NCBI GenBank assembly: GCA_003235605.1
Contig: QJVU01000616.1
Coordinates: 1 to 22,770, forward strand
Direction: 5' to 3'
DNA: 22,770 nt
Source of the DNA: Planctomycetota bacterium
GTDB lineage: Bacteria > Planctomycetota > UBA1135 > UBA2386
Made by a program: the position numbers and the translations under genes. Position 1 is the first letter of the stretch. Each line of letters opens with the position of its first letter. Positions 6,632 to 12,664 of this stretch are shown in pieces. Under the pieces are notes generated by a model that was not told where the DNA came from, did no database searches, and saw only the letters and a program-made list of their open reading frames with translations.

Positions 6632-7491
6632 CACCAATCCTTCTTCACCTTGGGCCGGCTGGCCTGCTTCTGCTTCTGCAGCTCCCGGAACTGGGCCTCG
6701 ATCCGCTTCAACATCTGCAGGAGGCGCTTCTTCTGTTCCTGGGTCAGCTCCTTGTCGGGATCGAACTTGCCCAGCTGCGGTCGCTCTTGCGGCTTCTGCT
6801 GCTGGGGCGGCTGCTTCGCCTTGTCCTGCTTGTCCTGGTCCCCTTTCTGCTGGCCTTTCTTGTCCTGGTCCCGTTTCTGGTCCTGTTGCTTGCCCTTGTC
6901 TTTCGGCTTGTTCTCGTCCTTGTTCTTGTCCTTGTTCTTGTTCTTGTCCTTGTTCTTGTCCTCGTCTTTCTTCTTCTGCTCCTCTTCCTTCTTCTTCTGC
7001 TCCTCGAGCTGTTTCCTCAGCTCCTCCTCCTTGCGGATCGCGCGCTCCAGGTTGCGGGCCAGGGCAGGCCCCGCTTGGGGGCGGGTAGCTCCTCGCTGGT
7101 AGTGGTTGCGGGCCTGCACCATCAGGCCCAGCGCCTCCTCGAGGACCTTGGATCGTGGCTGGTCCTTGGCCTGTTCGCTTGCTCTCTGCAGCGCCTCCTC
7201 GAAGCGCAGGTTGCCCAGGATGCCGTCCCGCAACGCATCCAAGCCATCTCCGAGGGTGGCTGCCTTCTCGGCGCTGGTCTCGGCTTCGTCGCGCTCGCCA
7301 AGGCGCCAGAGTGTCGCGGCCAGGTTGTAGTTCATCCTGGCGTCGTTCTTGTCGCTCTCGAGGGCCTTGCGGAAGGCGTGGGCGGCTTCCGCGTAGCGCC
7401 CTTCAGCATAGAGCCGGAGCGGATCCTTCTGGGCGTTCGCCGCCGCGGCGCACAACAGTACGAGAGAGACCACGGCTCTCACCTTCGCCAT
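6631..7491 (-). CDS. batC: BatC: secreted TPR protein with Lys-rich low-complexity tail
   Basis: This 286-residue protein has a signal peptide ending near ANAQ (residue 21) and TPR motifs at about 25-90 (LYAEGRYAEAAHAFRKAL; ARMNYNLAATLWRLGERDEAE). A helical linker follows, then a highly charged stretch at about 155-250 rich in Lys, Asp, Gln, Asn and Glu. The C-terminus is a short helix containing QKKRLLQMLKRIEAQFRELQ. This TPR-plus-charged-tail layout between BatB and BatD is characteristic of BatC. I chose the ATG at 7491, which overlaps the BatB stop by 13 nt, because it starts the signal peptide. The longer upstream frame lies inside batB. The charged tail contains a DNA-level hexanucleotide repeat. 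Confidence 0.85.
   Translation of the reverse strand: MAKVRAVVSLVLLCAAAANAQKDPLRLYAEGRYAEAAHAFRKALESDKNDARMNYNLAATLWRLGERDEAETSAEKAATLGDGLDALRDGILGNLRFEEALQRASEQAKDQPRSKVLEEALGLMVQARNHYQRGATRPQAGPALARNLERAIRKEEELRKQLEEQKKKEEEQKKKDEDKNKDKNKNKDKNKDENKPKDKGKQQDQKRDQDKKGQQKGDQDKQDKAKQPPQQQKPQERPQLGKFDPDKELTQEQKKRLLQMLKRIEAQFRELQKQKQASRPKVKKDW
6907..6966 (-). repeat. Hexanucleotide tandem repeat inside batC
   Basis: Ten consecutive 6-nt units, variants of cttgtt / cttgtc / ctcgtc on the plus strand, encode a 20-residue block of alternating Asp/Asn and Lys (or Glu) on the minus strand. The unit length is a multiple of three, so changes in copy number would lengthen or shorten the charged tail without breaking the frame. 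Confidence 0.85.
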
Positions 7492-8477
7492 CGTCGCCAA
7501 CCTCCAAGACAGAGCATATCCCACAACAACAGCAATAGTGCCGGCAGCAGCGTCCACTGGAACCGGCTCTTGTAGATGGTCTCCTCACCAGCGTCGTAGC
7601 CACGCTTCACCATCAGGTCCAGGCGCTTTGTCTTCAGCTCCAACAGCGGCAACGGCGTCACGTCGGCTCGCAGGAACTCACCGCCGGCAATCCGGGTCAT
7701 CTCCCGCAGACTCTCGGAAGCCAGGGCGGAAACCACCTCATCGCCCTTGTCGTCCTTGAGGAAGGACTCGCCGTCCTCGCCCGTGAGGGTGATCTTGCTG
7801 CCTCTGGTGGAACCGTAACCCACCGCATGCACTACCACGTGGCGGTCGTGGCACTGCCTGGCGGCTTGCTGGGCCTTGCCCGCATGGTCCTCACCATCGG
7901 TCAACACAACGATCACGCTGGTCTGCTGGTCGTTGTCGCTTATGAGCGTTAGAGCCCGTTCCACGGCAGCGGCGACGTTCGTGCCTCCCTGCCGGACGGT
8001 GTCGGTATCCACCGTCGCCAGCAGTTGTCGGAACGAATCCAGGTCGTGGGTGAGTGGTACGACGATCCTGGTGCGGCCAGCGAAGGCCACCAGACCGACG
8101 CGATCGCCACCCTTCAGCTCCGGGAGGACCGAACGGATGTCGCGCTGGGCCCGACCGAGGCGCGTCGGCTCCATGTCCCTGGCCAACATGGACCGCGACG
8201 TGTCCAGACAAAAGATGATGTCGAGGCCGCGACGCTCGACCTGCACCTGCTCCGACCCAAGGCGTGGCTCCATCCAGGTCAGCACCAGCAGCACGGCGGC
8301 CAGGGCCAGGCGGGTGGCTCGCCCCGCCGGGGAGGGCAGGGCCTCGCGGAACACCGCGCCATATGCGTGTTGGGCGAGCCGGCGCTGGCGCACCAGCCAC
8401 CACAGGAACAGCCACGCTGGAACCGCCAGCAGCAGGCACGGCCACAGCTCGGGTCTGCTGAAAGTGAGCTCCCTCAC
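7479..8477 (-). CDS. batB: BatB: membrane-anchored von Willebrand factor A protein
   Basis: This 332-residue protein has membrane helices near residues 11-30 and 53-68, a vWA domain from about 84 to 280, and a C-terminal membrane helix (LLPALLLLLWDMLCL, about 310-325). The metal-ion-dependent adhesion site is complete: DTSRS (Asp92, Ser94, Ser96), the Thr in GGTNVAAA, and the Asp in LTDGEDH. It should sit in the cytoplasmic membrane with its vWA domain able to bind a divalent metal and a partner protein. The GTG start at 8477 overlaps the BatA stop as GTGA. The much longer open frame upstream only shadows batA. Its neighbours BatA, BatC and BatD make the assignment secure. Confidence 0.88.
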   Translation of the reverse strand: MRELTFSRPELWPCLLLAVPAWLFLWWLVRQRRLAQHAYGAVFREALPSPAGRATRLALAAVLLVLTWMEPRLGSEQVQVERRGLDIIFCLDTSRSMLARDMEPTRLGRAQRDIRSVLPELKGGDRVGLVAFAGRTRIVVPLTHDLDSFRQLLATVDTDTVRQGGTNVAAAVERALTLISDNDQQTSVIVVLTDGEDHAGKAQQAARQCHDRHVVVHAVGYGSTRGSKITLTGEDGESFLKDDKGDEVVSALASESLREMTRIAGGEFLRADVTPLPLLELKTKRLDLMVKRGYDAGEETIYKSRFQWTLLPALLLLLWDMLCLGGWRRWRR

Positions 8478-9439
8478 GGCAACCCCCGGATCCAGGCAAA
8501 CTCCAGGAGGATGGCCAGAACCAACAGGGACGCTGCCGCAACCAGGGGGTAGAGGAACCAGTCCACGGTGCGGTAGCGCGGGTCCTGCAGCTCTACCTTC
8601 TCCATCTGGTCGATGACCGCGTAGACCTGCTCCAGTTCGTCGGCATCTGCGGCAGCGAAGAAACGGCCACCGGTGGTCTTCGCAATCCCCTCGAGGGCAC
8701 TGAAGTCCACTGGTATCCGCTGAGGACCCAGGAATGTCTGGATGACCCTGGGCTTGCCGATGCCGATGGTGTGCACGCGCACATCGGCGTCCTTGGCCAG
8801 CTTCGCCGCCTCGTCTGGCATGATGGTGCCAACGGTCTCCTCGCCGTCGGACAGCAGAACCACCACCCGCGACCTCGCCTCGCTCTGCTCCAGGAGCTTG
8901 ACCGCCTTGGCGAGGGCGATCCCGATGCCCGTGCCATCCTCCTCGGTCTGGGGATAGACAGCCTCTACATCCTTCAGGAAGGCAGCCAGCGCCGCCTGGT
9001 CCAAGGTCAGGGGGCACCGCAGCTCGGGGTAGCGCGCAAACGCGACCAGACCGACCCGGTCGCTGGTGCGGGCTTTCGCAAACTCCAGCGCCTTCTCCCT
9101 GGCCGCGGAGACCCGGCTCCTGGTGTTGTCGTCGTTCATGTCCGGGGCACGCATGGAGCTGGAGACGTCCACCAGCAGGACGATGTCGACACCCATCTCC
9201 CGGAGCGACATCACGTCGCGGGTGACTGGCCTCGACAGAGCCAACGTCAGGGCGCTCAGCGCGAGGACCTGGAAGACCAACGGCAGAGCGCGGAGGCGGG
9301 CGCGCAGGGTCCGAGGCAGTCCCCCCAGCATCGCCACATCGGCGGTGGGAAGCGCTGCCCGTGGGCGGAGCACCCGCCAGACGAACATCAGCCAGACAAG
9401 AGGGAGTGCCAGGAGGAACCAGGGATCCAGGAGGATCAT
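8474..9439 (-). CDS. batA: BatA: membrane-anchored von Willebrand factor A protein
   Basis: This 321-residue protein has two N-terminal membrane helices (about 5-22 and 52-70), then a vWA domain starting at VDIVLLVDVSSSM. The MIDAS residues are DVSSS (Asp91, Ser93, Ser95), the Thr in EEDGTGIGIAL, and the Asp in LLSDGEET. A C-terminal membrane helix follows at about 293-312 (FLYPLVAAASLLVLAILL). BatA and BatB are paralogues that are almost always adjacent. The ATG start overlaps the upstream stop as ATGA and the stop overlaps BatB as GTGA, indicating tight translational coupling within the Bat operon. Confidence 0.88.
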   Translation of the reverse strand: MILLDPWFLLALPLVWLMFVWRVLRPRAALPTADVAMLGGLPRTLRARLRALPLVFQVLALSALTLALSRPVTRDVMSLREMGVDIVLLVDVSSSMRAPDMNDDNTRSRVSAAREKALEFAKARTSDRVGLVAFARYPELRCPLTLDQAALAAFLKDVEAVYPQTEEDGTGIGIALAKAVKLLEQSEARSRVVVLLSDGEETVGTIMPDEAAKLAKDADVRVHTIGIGKPRVIQTFLGPQRIPVDFSALEGIAKTTGGRFFAAADADELEQVYAVIDQMEKVELQDPRYRTVDWFLYPLVAAASLLVLAILLEFAWIRGLP

Positions 9440-10434
9440 GCGGCACCTCCCTGGGCCACCGCTGCCCCGGGAACGCGGTCGGGTCGGGTCTGCTCGACGA
9501 AGGCTTCGGCGATCTGGAAGGTCTGGTCGTGGACCCGGTGGTCCGGAATCAGGCGCGCAAACTTGACGAGGTCACACTGCTCCAGGAACTGCCCCAGGCT
9601 CCTGCGTTGCTCGCCGGTCAAGGTGTCCCCTTGTTCGATCTCCGCAAGAAACTCCTCGGTGGTGCGCTCCGGGGCGTGGAGACCAAAGCGCTCCTCCAGG
9701 TAGAGCCGCAGCACCTGGGAGACCTCGACGTAGAAAGCCTCCACCTGGACCTCGGTCTCCCTGGGCACGCCCTTGAGCCTGGCCAGGGCCCGGAGCGCCT
9801 TGACATGAGGCTGCAGGGGCAGCTCCCGGGGCATGTAGACCTTGCGGGGCCGGCGCAGGTACCAGGCCACGACGAGACCCAGAAGCACCAGGCCGGCGGC
9901 ACCCAGCAACCACGCCCCGTAGTGCACCCGTGGTGGGAACAGCGGCGCCGGAGCCTCGATGGCGGCAAGATCTGCATTCTCGCCCAGGATCGAGCCCACT
10001 TGGATCAGGATCTCACCGCTGCTGGCCCTGTGTTCGCCGGCTTCGACGGTGTAGGCAGGGATGGTGAGCTCGCCGAGGCGGAGCGGACGGAGCCTGCCCC
10101 GATACTCCAGGATCTCCCCGGTCGCGGTCTTCCGCCTGCCATGCCGCCGGATGTGGCCAGCGAAGCCCTCGGGCACTGTCGGCGTGAAGACCACCTCTGC
10201 CTGCGTTCCCGCCGCCACCTTCGCTCCCGTCTTCGGTTCCGCTCCTGCCTTCGCCTTCAGGTCCCGGTCACGGTAGAGGTAGAGCCGGATGTCGATGGGC
10301 TCCAGGAGCTTCACCTTCTCCTTGGAGACCTCCACGCGCAGATCCAGCGGCGGCTCCAGGGTAGGCCCGGTGTCCGGGGACCCGTCTCCGCAGGCCACGA
10401 CCAGCAGGCAGGTGCTCGCCAGCAGCGACCTCAT
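9436..10434 (-). CDS. Membrane-spanning lipoprotein of the BatD/DUF4381-like type
   Basis: This 332-residue protein carries a lipoprotein-type signal peptide (lipobox V-V-A-C, Cys at residue 15) and a periplasmic beta-rich part of about 150 residues (LDLRVEVSKEKVKLLEPIDIRLYLYRD; LRLGELTIPAYTVEAG) resembling the BatD beta units. A membrane helix lies near 176-198 (GAWLLGAAGLVLLGLVVAW), and a cytoplasmic helical tail contains RALARLKG...FYVEVSQVLRLYLEERFGL. That tail matches the region seen in the short membrane proteins encoded between DUF58 and BatA in many moxR loci (DUF4381). The combined beta domain and tail suggests a small BatD-like component. ATGA overlaps link it to both neighbours. 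The lipobox may be incidental, given the downstream membrane helix. Confidence 0.75.
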   Translation of the reverse strand: MRSLLASTCLLVVACGDGSPDTGPTLEPPLDLRVEVSKEKVKLLEPIDIRLYLYRDRDLKAKAGAEPKTGAKVAAGTQAEVVFTPTVPEGFAGHIRRHGRRKTATGEILEYRGRLRPLRLGELTIPAYTVEAGEHRASSGEILIQVGSILGENADLAAIEAPAPLFPPRVHYGAWLLGAAGLVLLGLVVAWYLRRPRKVYMPRELPLQPHVKALRALARLKGVPRETEVQVEAFYVEVSQVLRLYLEERFGLHAPERTTEEFLAEIEQGDTLTGEQRRSLGQFLEQCDLVKFARLIPDHRVHDQTFQIAEAFVEQTRPDRVPGAAVAQGGAA

Positions 10435-11333
10435 CGGTGTGCACCTCGGAGCTCGCGCATCTGGAAGAAGCGGATGATGGGGTCGGCCACGCTGCGGTGC
10501 GGCCAGACGTCCATGTGGTCCACACCTGCACGCTTGAAGGTCTCCAGCAATGCGCTCTCGTGCCGTGCCATCGCCGCGGCATGTGCGGCCCGCACCTTTC
10601 GGGAGCTGGTGTCCACCCAGGTTGCGCGGCCGGTCTCCAGGTCCCGCAGATGGAGGAGTCCTGCTTTGGGCAACTCCCGTGTCCTCGGGTCCATGATCCG
10701 AACCGCCACCACGTCGTGGCGCCGCGCCAGGAGACCCAGGGGCCGCCGGAAGTCCGGCACCAGGAAATCGCTGATCACGAAAACGATGGCGCGCTTGCGC
10801 TGCACCCGGCCGGCGTAGTCGAGGGCCGCGGCGAGGTCGCTTCCTTGGCCCCTGGCTCCCAGGGTCAGGACGTCCCGGATCAGCCGCAGGACGTGGAAGG
10901 ACCCCTTCTTTGCCGGAACATAGAGGTCGATGCTGTCGCTGAAGGCAATGAGGCCGGCCTTGTCGTTGTTGCGCTGGGCGGAGAGGGCGATGCAGGCGCA
11001 GAACTCCGCCGCGGTTTCCAGGACCGTGCGGGCGCTCCCCGCAGGCTTGGGGGTAGTGCCGAAACCCGTGGACGCCGAGACATCCAGGAGCAGAACCACC
11101 GTCAGCTCCCGTTCCTCCATGTACTTCTTGATGTGGGGCCTGCCGGTCCGGGCGGTCACGTTCCAGTCGACCATGCGCGGGTCGTCGCCATCCACGTACT
11201 CCCGCACTTCGTCGAACTCGATGCCGGCACCCCGGAACACCGACGTGTAGCCACCGGACATGACGTCGGTGACCAACCGGTTGGTGCGCACCTGGATGCG
11301 ACGGACCTGGGCGAGGATCTCGGGATCAATCAC
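10431..11333 (-). CDS. DUF58 domain protein (MoxR-associated, vWA-like)
   Basis: This 300-residue soluble protein contains the DUF58 signature GIEFDEVREYVDGDDPRMVDWNVTARTGRPHIKKY at about 38-71, directly followed by a vWA-like core with LLLDVSAST (Asp84, Ser86, Ser88 as the D-x-S-x-S metal site). The C-terminal part shows VFVISDFL and VVAVRIMDPRTREL. DUF58 proteins are regular partners of MoxR ATPases and are thought to be their substrates or adaptors. I chose the GTG at 11333 because the family usually begins with a [ILV]DPE[IL] motif such as this one. The open frame extends to a TTG at 11540 but that stretch has no family similarity. No Shine-Dalgarno sequence is visible. The stop overlaps the next gene as ATGA. 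Confidence 0.88.
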   Translation of the reverse strand: MIDPEILAQVRRIQVRTNRLVTDVMSGGYTSVFRGAGIEFDEVREYVDGDDPRMVDWNVTARTGRPHIKKYMEERELTVVLLLDVSASTGFGTTPKPAGSARTVLETAAEFCACIALSAQRNNDKAGLIAFSDSIDLYVPAKKGSFHVLRLIRDVLTLGARGQGSDLAAALDYAGRVQRKRAIVFVISDFLVPDFRRPLGLLARRHDVVAVRIMDPRTRELPKAGLLHLRDLETGRATWVDTSSRKVRAAHAAAMARHESALLETFKRAGVDHMDVWPHRSVADPIIRFFQMRELRGAHR

Positions 11334-11583
11334 GGCTGGAGGGGAGCGGGGAGGATACGTAGCTGGCCACCGGACCTCTAGGCGGCTCGCGGAGAGCCTC
11401 ACGGAGAGCACCGACCTCGGGTCGGCCCGGGCAACGAGGTGGCCTGGCGGATACTCCCAAAACCCCGGCAGGCAGGAGGCTACGTGTGTCTGGGTGCCGG
11501 TGCCGGAAACCCGGAAGGGGAGTCCCCGGGGCTGCGGCAACTCCTCGCGGGCTTCCGCTGCCGGTCCCCGAAGCCAGGCACGA
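11334..11583. other. Non-coding spacer between moxR and the DUF58 gene
   Basis: This 250-bp gap is the largest in the minus-strand operon, whose other junctions from DUF58 to BatD-E overlap. It contains short inverted repeats (CCGAC...GTCGG near 11411-11425; GGGGA-G-TCCCC at 11517-11527, overlapping CCCCGGGG) and no recognisable gene. No clear -35/-10 pair is visible. It could hold a promoter, an attenuating structure or a processing site that sets MoxR apart from the Bat proteins. Confidence 0.4.
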
Positions 11584-12573
11584 TCACGGCACGGGCACGT
11601 GATCGAACACCTGCTGCAGGATGTCCTCGGACGTCACCTCTTCCGCCTCCGCTTCGTAGGTGGTGATGACCCGGTGGCGCAGCACCGGCATGCCGACGGC
11701 CTTCACGTCCTGGGGGGTGACGAAGCCGCGGCCGGCCAGGAACGCGTGGGCACGGGCGGCCCTTGTCAACGAGAGCGATGCCCGGGGCGAGCCCCCGTAC
11801 AAGATCAGCTCCCTCAACTTGCCGAGGCCGGCCTCTTGTGGATCGCGGGTTGCCGCCACCAGGTCGACGACGTAGGACTTCACCTTGTCATCGAGGTAGA
11901 TCGTCTCCATGAGCCGGCGCAGCTCCAGAACCTTTTGGATGCTGGAGCTCTGCTCCACGAGAGGGGGCGTCACCTTGGTGCCCATCCGCTCGATGATCTC
12001 CAGCTCTTCCTCTTTGCTGGGGTACTTCACCAACAGCTTCATGAGGAAACGGTCGACCTGGGCCTCGGGCAAGGTGTAGGTCCCCTCCTGCTCGATGGGG
12101 TTCTGGGTGGCCAGCACCAGGAACGGCGACGGCAGTGGGAAGGTCTCGCCGCCGATGGAGACCTGGCGCTCCTGCATGGACTCGAGCAGCGCGGACTGGA
12201 CCTTCGCCGGCGCACGGTTGATCTCGTCCGCGAGGACGAAGTTCGCAAACACCGGTCCCTGCTTCACCGACCACTCCCCAGTCTTGGGGTTGTAGACATG
12301 GGTGCCCACCAGGTCCGAAGGCAGCAGGTCCGGGGTGAACTGGACCCGGTGGAAACTCCCGCCCACCACCCGGGCCAGGCTCTGGACCGCCAGGGTCTTG
12401 GCCAGGCCCGGCAGACCCTCCAGCAAGACGTGGCCATCGGCAAGCAGGGCGATCAGGAGACCGTCCAGAAGGTCCTTTTGGCCGACGATGACGGTCTCCA
12501 GGGAACGACGGATCCCGGACAGCTCATGGCTGCTCTCCTTGATCCGCTCGGCAATGGCAACCACGTCGGTCAT
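11584..12573 (-). CDS. MoxR-family AAA+ ATPase
   Basis: This 329-residue cytoplasmic ATPase has Walker A GLPGLAKT at residues 53-60, Walker B VLADEINRAP with Asp116-Glu117, the sensor-1 region LVLATQNPIEQEGTYTLPEAQVDRF, and a C-terminal lid domain with the family motif LxYGGSPRASLSL. MoxR proteins act as chaperone-like motors that mature or regulate vWA-domain partners, here presumably DUF58, BatA and BatB encoded downstream. The ATG start is 91 nt after the large HEAT-repeat gene and has no evident Shine-Dalgarno sequence. The length is normal for the family and all key residues are present. Confidence 0.93.
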   Translation of the reverse strand: MTDVVAIAERIKESSHELSGIRRSLETVIVGQKDLLDGLLIALLADGHVLLEGLPGLAKTLAVQSLARVVGGSFHRVQFTPDLLPSDLVGTHVYNPKTGEWSVKQGPVFANFVLADEINRAPAKVQSALLESMQERQVSIGGETFPLPSPFLVLATQNPIEQEGTYTLPEAQVDRFLMKLLVKYPSKEEELEIIERMGTKVTPPLVEQSSSIQKVLELRRLMETIYLDDKVKSYVVDLVAATRDPQEAGLGKLRELILYGGSPRASLSLTRAARAHAFLAGRGFVTPQDVKAVGMPVLRHRVITTYEAEAEEVTSEDILQQVFDHVPVP

Positions 12574-12664
12574 GGGTGGCTGGGGCTCGTGTCAGGAACA
12601 GGCTTGAAAGAATCTGAGAACGGGAGCGCCCAACGATAGCAGGCCGGGCAACACTCCCAAGACG

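Noticed and set aside
5096..7102. A 668-codon open frame on the plus strand opposite batD-E and batC
   Set aside because: It is the antisense shadow of well-supported genes. Its C-terminal half is Ser/Phe/Leu low-complexity produced by the Lys-rich repeat of BatC, and it has no domain-like segments. High GC suppresses stop codons in such frames.
11334..11540. N-terminal extension of the DUF58 protein from a TTG codon
   Set aside because: The stretch is Pro/Arg-rich without family similarity. The GTG at 11333 places the conserved IDPEI motif at the start.
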